A DNA stretch of 64,000 nucleotides from Candidatus Chryseobacterium colombiense (GTDB lineage: Bacteria > Bacteroidota > Bacteroidia > Flavobacteriales > Weeksellaceae), in NCBI GenBank assembly GCA_029203185.1, contig CP119310.1:682001-746000 (forward strand), written 5' to 3'. The notes beneath the pieces are model-generated. The model worked only from the letters and a program-made list of their open reading frames with translations. It ran no database searches and was not told where the DNA came from. A program made the translations under genes and the position numbers. Shown piece by piece: positions 24,002 to 32,900 of this stretch (position 1 is its first letter; every line of letters starts with the position of its first letter).

Positions 24002-25280
24002 GATTAATATTTTCTGGTTCAGAAGGGATCTTAGGCTCGAAGATAATGTTGGGCTGCATCATGCTTTACAATCAGGAAACAACGTATTACCTGTATTTAT
24101 ATTTGATACAGAAATTTTAGATCTTCTTCAGGATAAATCAGATAAAAGAGTCGATTATATCCAACAGGCGTTGAATGATTTAGATAAAGAGCTAAAAATT
24201 CGTAAAAGCAGTCTTAAAACATATTATGGAAAGCCAATTGATATTTTTGAACAGCTTAAGGATGAGTTTGAGATTGACACTGTATTTTGTAACAGAGATT
24301 ACGAACCGCAAGCTATAAAAAGAGATAAGCAAATTGCAGAATTTCTCAAAAAATTGGATATTTCATTTTCAGATTTTAAAGATCAGGTGATATTCGAAGA
24401 AAATGAAATTCTGAAAAGCGATCAGTCTCCATACACGGTTTTTACTCCCTATTCAAAAAAATGGAAGGAGAATTTAAAATCTGTTGAGGAATATGAATCA
24501 GACTTCAGTAATTTTATTCAGTTGAAAGACTCTTCAAGTATTCTTAATCTGGAGGATATTGGTTTTAAGAAAACAGGAATAAATTTTATAAAGCCTTCCC
24601 TTGACAGAAAGATCATTGATTCTTATCAACAATACAGGGATTTTCCAGCTCTAAACCATACTACGCATTTAGGAATTGCCCTTCGTTTCGGAACGATTTC
24701 TATAAGGAAATGTGTGAAATTTGCTCTTCAACATAGTTATACATGGCTTAATGAGTTGATATGGAGAGAGTTTTTTATGCAGATTCTATTTCATTTTCCT
24801 TATGTTGTAACTCATTGTTTTAAAGAAAAATATGAAAACATCAAATGGAGAAATAATGAAGAAGAATTTAAAGCCTGGTGCGAAGGAAAAACCGGTTATC
24901 CTATTGTGGATGCAGGAATGCGTGAGCTTAATGAAACAGGCTTCATGCACAACAGGGTGCGAATGATTGTCGCAAGTTTTCTTACCAAACATTTGCTGAT
25001 TGACTGGCGATGGGGTGAAGCTTATTTTGCACAAAAGCTTTTAGATTATGATCTTTCTGCCAACAATGGAAACTGGCAATGGGCTGCTGGATGCGGATGT
25101 GATGCTGCTCCCTATTTCAGAATTTTTAATCCCGAAGAGCAAACCAAAAAATTTGATAAAAATCTTAGCTATATTAAAAAATGGCTTGCAGATTATGATG
25201 AGTCAGTTCCTTTAGTCGAGCATAAATTTGCTAGAGGACGTGCGTTGGAAACCTATAAGAAAGCTCTTACTGAAGTTTAA
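23994..25280 (+). CDS. phrB: Deoxyribodipyrimidine photolyase, class I
   Basis: The 428-residue protein has the N-terminal antenna alpha/beta domain (FWFRRDLRLEDNVGLHHAL) and the FAD-binding helical domain with WREFFMQI, GYPIVDAGMRELNETGFMHNRVRM and DYDLSANNGNWQWAAGCGCDAAPYFRIFNP. These match CPD photolyases that use blue light to split cyclobutane dimers. Being last in a carotenoid operon, it pairs pigment screening with DNA repair. The start overlaps the cyclase by 8 bp. Confidence 0.96.
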   Translation: MSKINIFWFRRDLRLEDNVGLHHALQSGNNVLPVFIFDTEILDLLQDKSDKRVDYIQQALNDLDKELKIRKSSLKTYYGKPIDIFEQLKDEFEIDTVFCNRDYEPQAIKRDKQIAEFLKKLDISFSDFKDQVIFEENEILKSDQSPYTVFTPYSKKWKENLKSVEEYESDFSNFIQLKDSSSILNLEDIGFKKTGINFIKPSLDRKIIDSYQQYRDFPALNHTTHLGIALRFGTISIRKCVKFALQHSYTWLNELIWREFFMQILFHFPYVVTHCFKEKYENIKWRNNEEEFKAWCEGKTGYPIVDAGMRELNETGFMHNRVRMIVASFLTKHLLIDWRWGEAYFAQKLLDYDLSANNGNWQWAAGCGCDAAPYFRIFNPEEQTKKFDKNLSYIKKWLADYDESVPLVEHKFARGRALETYKKALTEV

Positions 25281-25376
25281 TGATAACAAAAACCCCTCTA
25301 AGAGGGGTAAAATAATAATGCCGGAAATAAATGAATGAGATTGACAATAAATTTAACATAAGATATATACTTCATT

Positions 25377-25394
25377 CTATGATCCAAATCATAG
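25377..25394. promoter_or_regulatory. FNR/CRP-like palindrome, site 4
   Basis: CTATGAT CCAA ATCATAG is a perfect 7-4-7 inverted repeat. Its centre is 33 bp upstream of the TATCTTTG box at 25415-25422. The predicted small RNA is the immediate product. Confidence 0.7.
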
Positions 25395-25414
25395 CATGTA
25401 ATAAAATAGACTAA

Positions 25415-25422
25415 TATCTTTG
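25415..25422 (+). promoter_or_regulatory. -7 promoter element of the small RNA
   Basis: TATCTTTG is an exact TAnnTTTG match. The start of transcription should lie near 25426. Confidence 0.6.
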
Positions 25423-25425
25423 GCT

Positions 25426-25487
25426 AGATAAATTTTTTTGTTGGAGGAAACTCTGATTAGACCGGCACTCATTAGAGTGCTTTTTTT
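25426..25487 (+). ncRNA. Predicted ~60-nt small RNA under FNR-like control
   Basis: A promoter (site 4 plus TATCTTTG) and a strong terminator (25465-25487) frame a transcript of about 62 nt. It contains no ATG and no plausible open frame. A GAG-GAAA-CTC mini-hairpin occurs inside (near 25444-25453), then the terminator stem. By its control it is analogous in logic to FNR-driven RNAs such as FnrS of enterobacteria, but there is no sequence similarity claim. RNA evidence is needed to prove it. Confidence 0.5.
25465..25487 (+). terminator. Rho-independent terminator of the small RNA
   Basis: GCACTC, loop ATTA, GAGTGC and T7 make a textbook terminator. The same stem sequence occurs at 36707. Confidence 0.85.
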
Positions 25488-25674
25488 ATAATCATACTAC
25501 AATAGAAAGGCTAAAAACGGTTTGAGGGATCAATTAGAAGTACCTTATTGCATAGTTGTACCTTTAAAAGGATGCTATTAAAAATACCTCCTCTGAAGAG
25601 GAGGATAAATAATAATAATGCCAGAATAGATATGAATGATATTTTATAAAGATAAGTAGATACTCACACGGAGT

Positions 25675-25692
25675 TTATGATTCAGGTCATAA
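25675..25692. promoter_or_regulatory. FNR/CRP-like palindrome, site 5
   Basis: TTATGAT TCAG GTCATAA is a 7-4-7 inverted repeat with one T-G mismatch. Its centre is 33 bp from the TATCTTTG centre at 25713-25720, identical to site 4. It should control the membrane protein gene at 25817. Confidence 0.7.
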
Positions 25693-25712
25693 ACAAAAAG
25701 ATTATTAAAAAA

Positions 25713-25720
25713 TATCTTTG
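25713..25720 (+). promoter_or_regulatory. -7 promoter element for the lmo0937-type gene
   Basis: TATCTTTG is an exact match. The transcript should start near 25724 and carries a leader of ~93 nt that opens with a hairpin (TTACTA, loop TTGA, TAGTAA; 25729-25744). A 16-codon frame lies in the leader (25749-25799). Confidence 0.55.
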
Positions 25721-25813
25721 AATAGAGTTTACTATTGATAGTAAGCGAATGAACTATTTTAAAATTATAGACAATACCATGTCTTTATTCATTGTTTAAC
25801 TTTAAAATTTTAG

Positions 25814-25987
<174 letters not shown>

Positions 25988-26170
25988 ATATTGAATCATC
26001 CATAGATAAGTAAAATGTACTTGGAATATGGATACATATTCACATGAAAAATTAATTCAAAACAATTATGAATGCTTTGTTTTCAAAAGTGTTGAGTCAG
26101 AAGAAATACGACTTATGGTTGAAATAATGCTTCAGATTTGTACTTCACCTTAACCACTTAAAATTATAAT

Positions 26171-26782
26171 ATGAAAAATTCAATGTTAGTCCTTTTATCG
26201 GCCATTGCTGTGGTGGCTTGTAAGAAAAAAGAAACAGTGACTGTTAATCAATCTACAGACAGTACGGCAATATCTGCTCCGGCAGAATCAGGAATGACTG
26301 TTTCTGACTCTGTAAAAATGTCTAATGATCATGATGTAAAGAAGGTGCTGAGTGATCAGGATAGAGAGTTTGCAGAAAATGCATCAAGAGGAGGTGTCAT
26401 GGAAGTAATGCTGGGAAAACTGGCAGCTACCAATGCAGGCAGTGCTGCAGTAAAATCATTAGGGGAAATGATGGTTAAAGATCATACTAAAGCCAATGAA
26501 GAGCTTACTAAATGGGCTTCAGGGGTAGGATATACATTACCTAAGGATTTAGATGATAAAAAACAGAAGAAATACGACGAGCTGAAAGCTAAAAAAGGGA
26601 TGGAATTCGATAAAATGTATACCGATTTTATGGTGGATGATCATGAAGAAGATATCAAAGAATTTAAAAAACAGGCTTCTGACGGTTCAGAATCTGCCCT
26701 GAAATCGTTCGCAAGTAATACACTTCCTACTTTAGAACACCATTTAATGGAATCCAAAAAAGTAAAAGAGGCCGTAAAATAA
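26171..26782 (+). CDS. DUF4142 lipoprotein
   Basis: The 203-residue protein has a short signal peptide ending in the lipobox VVAC (Cys at 17), a Ser/Thr-rich linker, and a DUF4142 helical domain (about 60-203) containing KSLGEMMVKDHTKANEELTKWA and FMVDDHEEDIKEFKK. The family is ferritin-like in fold prediction and found in stress-exposed bacteria; the biochemical role is unknown. It follows the lmo0937 gene by about 180 bp. A 19-codon frame (26068-26127) in between is not supported. Confidence 0.9.
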   Translation: MKNSMLVLLSAIAVVACKKKETVTVNQSTDSTAISAPAESGMTVSDSVKMSNDHDVKKVLSDQDREFAENASRGGVMEVMLGKLAATNAGSAAVKSLGEMMVKDHTKANEELTKWASGVGYTLPKDLDDKKQKKYDELKAKKGMEFDKMYTDFMVDDHEEDIKEFKKQASDGSESALKSFASNTLPTLEHHLMESKKVKEAVK

Positions 26783-26806
26783 TATTGGTTTTACTATCAT
26801 AAAATG

Positions 26807-26868
26807 AGTTATTCCGAGAAGAAACAGTTTAAAAACTGAATTTTTTCCGGAATAACTTTTTCTTTTTT
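26807..26868 (+). terminator. Terminator after the DUF4142 gene
   Basis: AGTTATTCCG (26807-26816) pairs with CGGAATAACT (26848-26857) and a T-rich tail follows. An inner hairpin around CAGTTT/AAACTG sits in the loop. Confidence 0.7.
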
Positions 26869-26962
26869 ATGATTAAAATATTGTTATGTTAAGTTTTCTT
26901 TAAAAATTAGACTAGCCATTCTGCATTCTAACGTATTTTCATAATTATGTAGAATAAAAAAA

Positions 26963-29395
26963 ATGAAGAATATATTCTTGATAGTTTCTGCGATAATCTT
27001 ATCTCAAGGAGTACTGGGACAGAATAAAATAGTTTCGGAATTAGAACATCATAAGGTAGGATTACCCAATGGCTGGACATTGACACCTGTGGGAAAACAG
27101 ATAGTATTAGGAGATCTTCCTCTTAATCTGGTCATCAGTCACAATAAAAAATGGGCTGCAGTTACCAATAACGGACAAAGTACACAAACCATTGATCTGA
27201 TAGATATTGAACATCAAAAAAAGACAGACAGTACCATCATTGCAAAATCCTGGTACGGATTGGCTTTTTCTTCAGATGATACTGTTTTATATGCTTCGGG
27301 AGGACATGATAATATGATTAAGACATATTCTGTTAAAAAAGGGAAATTAGCTTTACAGGACTCTATTGTTTTGGGAAAACCATGGCCTGAAAAAATGGGC
27401 ATTGCAGGGCTGGATGTAGATGATAAAGTTCAGAAACAGCTATATGTGGTAACGCGGGAAGATAAAAAGCTGTATGTAATTAATCTTAATAATAAATCTA
27501 TACAATCTAAAGTTGATCTGGGAGCAGAAGGCTATACCTGTAAACTGTCACCAGATCTTAAACAACTATACATCAGTGTTTGGGGAGCAGAAAAACTCTT
27601 GGTTTGGGATGTGGTTTCTAAAAAAATAACGAAAGAGATTGCAGTGGGAAATCATCCCAACGAAATTACTTTCAGTAAAAACGGAAAGTGGCTGTATGTT
27701 GCCAATGCTAATGATAATTCCGTATCTGTAATCAATACGAAAGAAGGAAAAGTTGTAGAAACTCTTAATGCGGCGCTATATCCTAATGCACCAAGCGGTT
27801 CCACAAGTAATGGGGTTGCACTTTCCGAAAATGGAAAAACCTTATATATTGCCAATGCGGATAACAATTGTCTTGCTGTTTTTGATGTGACGAATCCCGG
27901 AAAATCAGTTTCCAAAGGATTTATTCCCGTCGGATGGTATCCTACGAATGTAAAGGTAGTGGGTAACGAGATATTGGTGACCAATGGAAAAGGACTTTCT
28001 TCCAAGGCCAACCCTCAAGGACCGAATCCTACGGATAAAAAAGAAAAAGTGGACCGCCATTCAGGAGATACCAGTAAACCTAAAGAAATACAATATATTG
28101 CAGGATTGTTCAAAGGAACTTTAAGCTTCATAGAGAGTCCGCGGCCGGAAACACTCGCTGTTTACTCCCATGCCGTTTATCAGAATACACCTTACTCTAA
28201 AGATAAAGAACTAAATGCAGAAGGTGAAGTCGGAAACCCGATTCCCATGAAAATTAGTGAAAAATCTCCCATTAAATATGTTTTTTATGTTATTAAAGAA
28301 AACCGTACCTATGATCAGATTTTAGGAGATCTTCCGCAAGGAAACGGTGATCCTAATTTGTGCTTGTTTGGGGAGAAGATAACTCCGAATCAGCACAAAA
28401 TCGCCAATGAATTTGTATTGTTGGATAATTTCTATGTGGATGCGGAAGTAAGTGCAGACGGACACAATTGGAGTATGGGAGCCTATGCAACAGATTATCT
28501 GGAGAAAACATGGCCTTCGAGCTATGGTGGGAGAGGCGGAAGCTACGGAGGCGAAGGAGAAAGGGAAATCGCAAACAATAAAGGCGGATTTATCTGGGAT
28601 AATGCAAAAAGGCATAATGTAACTTACAGAACATACGGAGAATTTGCTGATAAAGGAAAACCCAATGTAAAATCATTGGAAGGACACGTGGCGACGGGCT
28701 ACACAAGCTACGACCTAAGCGTATCAGATACCACTCGTGTCAGACAATGGAAGGAAGATTTCGATGCACTGATCCGGGGTGGAAAAATGCCCCAGTTAAC
28801 AACCATTCGTATCAGTAATGATCATACGGAGGGAATGAGAGCGGGCAAAAAAACGCCTTATGCACATGTTGCAGACAATGATCTGGCAGTAGGTCAGTTT
28901 GTTGATTATATCAGTAAAAGTCCAATATGGAAAGAATCTGCCATTTTCATCCTTGAAGACGATGCTCAAAACGGTCCCGATCATGTAGATGCCCACAGAA
29001 GTCCGGCCTACCTGATAAGTCCTTATGTAAAAAGAAAATCTGTGGACCACACCATGTATTCCACAACGGGAATGATCCGTACGATTGAATTAATACTCGG
29101 AATGAAACCTATGACTCAATATGATGCAGCAGCAGTTCCTATGTGGCGGTCATTTACCAGTCAGCCGGATTTTGCGACTTTCGATCATGTTCAGGCTAAT
29201 ATAAACCTTAATGAAAGAAACCCTGAAAAAGGCAAATTGGCAGAACTGAGCGCAAAGTTTGACTGGTCCAAAGAAGATGCTGTTCCCGATTTGGTATTCA
29301 ATGAAATTCTTTGGCAGGGAATTAAAGGAGAAAGTGCACCTGCTCCGATACGTGCTGCATTCTTGAAAATTAATGAGGATGAATATGATGATTAA
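26963..29395 (+). CDS. Exported bifunctional YncE-type beta-propeller and phosphoesterase
   Basis: The 810-residue protein has a signal peptide (MKNIFLIVSAIILSQGVLGQ), an N-terminal seven-bladed propeller of YVTN repeats (about 40-400, with KWLYVANANDNSVSVIN and KTLYIANADNNCLAVFD) and a C-terminal alkaline-phosphatase-superfamily domain (about 430-790, key residues ENRTYDQILGD, GHNWSMGAYATDYLEKTWP and HVDAHRSPAYLISPYV). Metal ligand acids and histidines of the PF04185 type are present. The substrate is unknown; periplasmic location is expected. The gene stands alone, followed by the metal-efflux operon after 107 bp. Confidence 0.92.
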   Translation: MKNIFLIVSAIILSQGVLGQNKIVSELEHHKVGLPNGWTLTPVGKQIVLGDLPLNLVISHNKKWAAVTNNGQSTQTIDLIDIEHQKKTDSTIIAKSWYGLAFSSDDTVLYASGGHDNMIKTYSVKKGKLALQDSIVLGKPWPEKMGIAGLDVDDKVQKQLYVVTREDKKLYVINLNNKSIQSKVDLGAEGYTCKLSPDLKQLYISVWGAEKLLVWDVVSKKITKEIAVGNHPNEITFSKNGKWLYVANANDNSVSVINTKEGKVVETLNAALYPNAPSGSTSNGVALSENGKTLYIANADNNCLAVFDVTNPGKSVSKGFIPVGWYPTNVKVVGNEILVTNGKGLSSKANPQGPNPTDKKEKVDRHSGDTSKPKEIQYIAGLFKGTLSFIESPRPETLAVYSHAVYQNTPYSKDKELNAEGEVGNPIPMKISEKSPIKYVFYVIKENRTYDQILGDLPQGNGDPNLCLFGEKITPNQHKIANEFVLLDNFYVDAEVSADGHNWSMGAYATDYLEKTWPSSYGGRGGSYGGEGEREIANNKGGFIWDNAKRHNVTYRTYGEFADKGKPNVKSLEGHVATGYTSYDLSVSDTTRVRQWKEDFDALIRGGKMPQLTTIRISNDHTEGMRAGKKTPYAHVADNDLAVGQFVDYISKSPIWKESAIFILEDDAQNGPDHVDAHRSPAYLISPYVKRKSVDHTMYSTTGMIRTIELILGMKPMTQYDAAAVPMWRSFTSQPDFATFDHVQANINLNERNPEKGKLAELSAKFDWSKEDAVPDLVFNEILWQGIKGESAPAPIRAAFLKINEDEYDD

Positions 29396-29502
29396 TAAAT
29401 AACATTTTTTGATGATATAATTAATGTGCACTGAATTCTCATTGTTCAAAATTCCGAATGATAAAAACAGCTGTTAAGGATAATTTTTATACATTTGCCT
29501 CA

Positions 29503-29829
29503 ATGTATTTATTCAGATTGCTTTTAACATTCTATTTTGTGGCCTTGTCTATTATGCCATGTAATGATGTTGCCGCTAAGCAATTGAATGCTACTCCGAA
29601 TTTTACTTATGTAAATAATCCACAGGAACATTCACATTCAGGCAATGATGCCTGTTCTCCGTTATGTTTCTGCAATTGTTGCCAGATGACGGTGACTTCT
29701 TTTAAAATTGAACCCGTCATTACCTTTCCAGAGCAGATTCGTATTTACTTTTCCAAGAAAATTTTTTTCCAGAAAAATGATTTTGCTTATTTGGTGTACG
29801 ATCAAATTTGGCAACCTCCTAAAATTTAA
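29503..29829 (+). CDS. Small Cys/His-rich protein ahead of the metal pump (DUF6660-like)
   Basis: The frame opens at 29458, but the ATG at 29503 starts a normal signal-like segment (MYLFRLLLTFYFVALSIMPC), so I prefer 29503 (108 residues). The mature part has a metal-binding cluster, HSHSGNDACSPLCFCNCCQM, near residues 45-65. This pattern and the position right before a CzcA-type gene match the DUF6660 proteins found at metal efflux loci. It may be a periplasmic metal sensor or chaperone (inference). TACATTTG at 29490-29497 is a -7-like sequence abutting the ATG, which would make the mRNA leaderless if used. Confidence 0.7.
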   Translation: MYLFRLLLTFYFVALSIMPCNDVAAKQLNATPNFTYVNNPQEHSHSGNDACSPLCFCNCCQMTVTSFKIEPVITFPEQIRIYFSKKIFFQKNDFAYLVYDQIWQPPKI

Positions 29830-29976
29830 TTTTTATTGATTTTTAATGGAAGACACTTGTCTTTCATCGATTTGTTATGAAGTCTTTGCAATTCCGTTGC
29901 ATGGAGTTTCTATTCATTTTTGTCCTTCTGTTTAAAAGTTTTTAAGCAGACAGACACTCAATAAAAATTAAATTCA

Positions 29977-32900
29977 ATGTTAGATAAAATCATAAGATTT
30001 AGCATCAGGAATAAAATAGTCATTGGAATAATGACTTTGGTGCTTGTCATTTGGGGTATTTGGAGTGCCTCAAAATTACCGATTGATGCCGTACCCGACA
30101 TCACCAACAATCAGGTACAGATTATTACTGTATGTCCTACATTGGCAGGACAGGAAGTGGAACAGCTGGTGACATTTCCAATCGAGCAGAGTATTGCCAA
30201 TATTCCGGATATAGAAGAAACGAGAAGTATTTCAAGATTTGGTTTATCCGTTATTACGGTAGTTTTCAAAGAAAAGGTCGATATCTATTTTGCCCGACAG
30301 TTAATCAGCGAACAATTGAAGCAGGCTGCAGAAGAAATCCCGAAAGGAGTGGGAACTCCTGAATTGGCTCCTGTAAGTACAGGTTTGGGAGAAGTTTACC
30401 AATATATTCTCCATCCTAAAAAAGGAAGTGAGAAAAAATATACAAGCAAAGAACTGAGAACCATGCAGGACTGGATTGTCCGCAGACAGTTAAACGGAAC
30501 ACCGGGAGTGGCGGAAATCAACAGTTTTGGAGGAGAGTTAAAACAATATGAAGTCGGCATCAATCCGGACCGTCTGAAAGCAATGGGAATCAGTATTACA
30601 GATATTTTTACGGCTTTAGAAAAGAACAATCAGAATACGGGAGGAGCTTATATTGATAAAAAACCGAATGCCTATTTCATCAGAGGAATCGGTATGGTAA
30701 AATCAATAGAGGATATTAAGAATATTGCCGTAAAAAATGAAACAGGAAGTGTTCCCATTTTTATAAAAGATGTTGCCAATGTCGGTCTTGGTCATGCTAT
30801 CCGCTATGGAGCTCTCACCTATAATGGCGAAGTCGATGCAGTAGGAGGCGTTGTGATGATGCTGAAAGGAGCCAACAGTAATGAGGTTGTGCAAAGAATT
30901 AAAGATAAAATTCCGACAATTCAGAAATCGCTTCCTGATGATGTGATTATTGAACCGTTTCTTGACCGTACAGACTTGGTAGACAGAGCTATTAATACAG
31001 TAGAGAAAAATTTAATTGAAGGTGCCTTAATCGTCATATTTGTTCTGGTTCTTTTTCTAGGCAATTTTAGAGCAGGATTAATTGTAGCTTCGGCGATTCC
31101 ACTTTCTCTTTTATTTGCTTTAGGAATGATGAATGTTTTTGGAGTCAGTGCTAATCTGATGAGCTTAGGAGCGATTGATTTCGGTCTGATTGTAGACGGA
31201 GCAGTCATTATTGTAGAAGCAACACTTCATCACTTAGGACTGAGAAAAGCTACAAGAATGCTGACTCAATCCGAAATGGATGAAGAAGTCTTTTTATCTG
31301 CTTCCAAGATCAGGAGCAGTGCGGCTTTCGGTGAAATTATAATTCTTATTGTTTACATTCCTATTTTAACATTGGCAGGAGTAGAAGGAAAAATGTTTAC
31401 CCCTATGGCGAAAACGGTCGGATTTGCTATTTTGGGTGCACTGATTTTATCTCTGACTTACATTCCGATGATGAGTGCTTTATTTTTATCTAAAAAAATA
31501 ACTCATAAAGAGACTTTTTCGGATAAAATGATGAACAGGCTGCAAAGAATTTATCAACCGTTATTGGAAAAAGCTTTAAAGATAAAATATGCTTTAGTGG
31601 GAGGAACAGTGGCTTTGTTTATGTTGTCGGTTCTCCTATTTAACAGGATGGGAGGTGAATTTATCCCCCAATTGCAGGAAGGAGATTATGCTTTTCACTG
31701 TATTCTTCCACAGGGAAGTTCATTGAGCCAGAGTATTGAAACCTCCATGCAGGCTTCAAGAATTATCAAACAATTTGACGAAGTAAAAATGGTGATCGGA
31801 AAAACAGGTTCAGCAGAAGTTCCCACAGATCCGATGCCGCCGGAAGCTTCTGACTTGATTATTGTTTTAAAACCCAAAAAGGACTGGAAAAGCAAAAAAT
31901 CCTACGATGAACTTGCAGATGAAATTTCCGAAAAATTAGAAACCATTCCGGGTGTGTTTTTTGAGAAGAATCAGCCGATTCAGATGCGCTTTAATGAATT
32001 GATGACAGGGATCAGACAGGATGTAGCGGTAAAGATATTCGGAGAGAATCTGGATTCACTGTCAATATATGCAGATAAAACGGCAAAGATAATTTCATCT
32101 GTTAAAGGATCAACTTCGCCTCAGATTGAACGGGTAAGCGGTCTTCCGCAAATCAATGTGGAATACGACAGAACCAGAATGGCGAATTACGGATTGAATA
32201 TTGAAGAGGTGAATAATGCTTTGAGTACAGCTTTTGCAGGACAGACTGCCGGTCAGGTTTTTGAAAACGAAAGGAGATTTGATTTGGTTGTACGTCTGGA
32301 CAGTCTCCACAGAACCAATATTGAAGATGTTAATAATCTGATGATCTCTACGAATTCCGGAGCACAGATCCCGCTTTCCCAGGTGGCGAATGTCAGTTAC
32401 AAATTAGGACCTGCCCAAATCAGCCGTGAAGAAGGAAAACGTAGAATTGTGATCGGGTTTAATGTAAAAGACCGTGATGTGGAAAGTGTTGTAAAAGACA
32501 TCCAGGCAAAACTGGATAAAGTAAAATTACCATCAGGATATTATTTTACGTATGGTGGTCAGTTTGAAAACTTACAGGCTGCAAGCCAACGACTGATGAT
32601 TGCAGTACCGGTTTCATTATTGTTGATTTTTATGCTGTTGTATTTTACTTTTCATTCCTTTAAACAGGCAGCATTAATTTTTACAGCCATTCCTATGAGT
32701 GCTATTGGTGGTGTCTTCGCTTTATTGATAAGAGATATGCCTTTCAGTATCAGTGCCGGAATAGGATTTATCGCTTTATTTGGTGTAGCGGTTCTCAACG
32801 GAATTGTGTTGATCGGAACTTTCAACCAGCTGGAAAAAGAAGGAGAAACAAGTATCATAAAGCGTGTGATAGAAGGAACAAAAACAAGATTACGACCTGT

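Larger units (their letters stand above)
25289..25422 (+). repeat. Duplicated regulatory module, copy 1
   Basis: The order is a GC-rich hairpin (CCCCTC, loop TAA, GAGGGG; 25293-25307), then TAATAATGCC, an AT-rich stretch, the 7-4-7 palindrome and a TATCTTTG box. Copy 2 at 25583-25720 has the same order and the box-to-palindrome spacing is identical. The hairpin is followed by T5 on the minus strand, so it could also act as a minus-strand terminator. Confidence 0.65.
25583..25720 (+). repeat. Duplicated regulatory module, copy 2
   Basis: It begins with the hairpin CCTCCTC, loop TGAA, GAGGAGG (25587-25604), then ATAATAATGCCAGAA, an AT-rich stretch, the palindrome at 25675 and TATCTTTG. The palindromes of the two copies are 298 bp apart. 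Sequence between elements has drifted, so the duplication is old or the elements are kept by selection. Confidence 0.65.

Noticed and set aside
26068..26127. 19-codon frame MNALFSKVLSQKKYDLWLK
   Set aside because: Too short, no promoter or conservation evidence; probably leader sequence of the DUF4142 gene.
28796..29050. Minus-strand frames inside the propeller-phosphoesterase gene
   Set aside because: Shadows of a strongly supported gene on the other strand.
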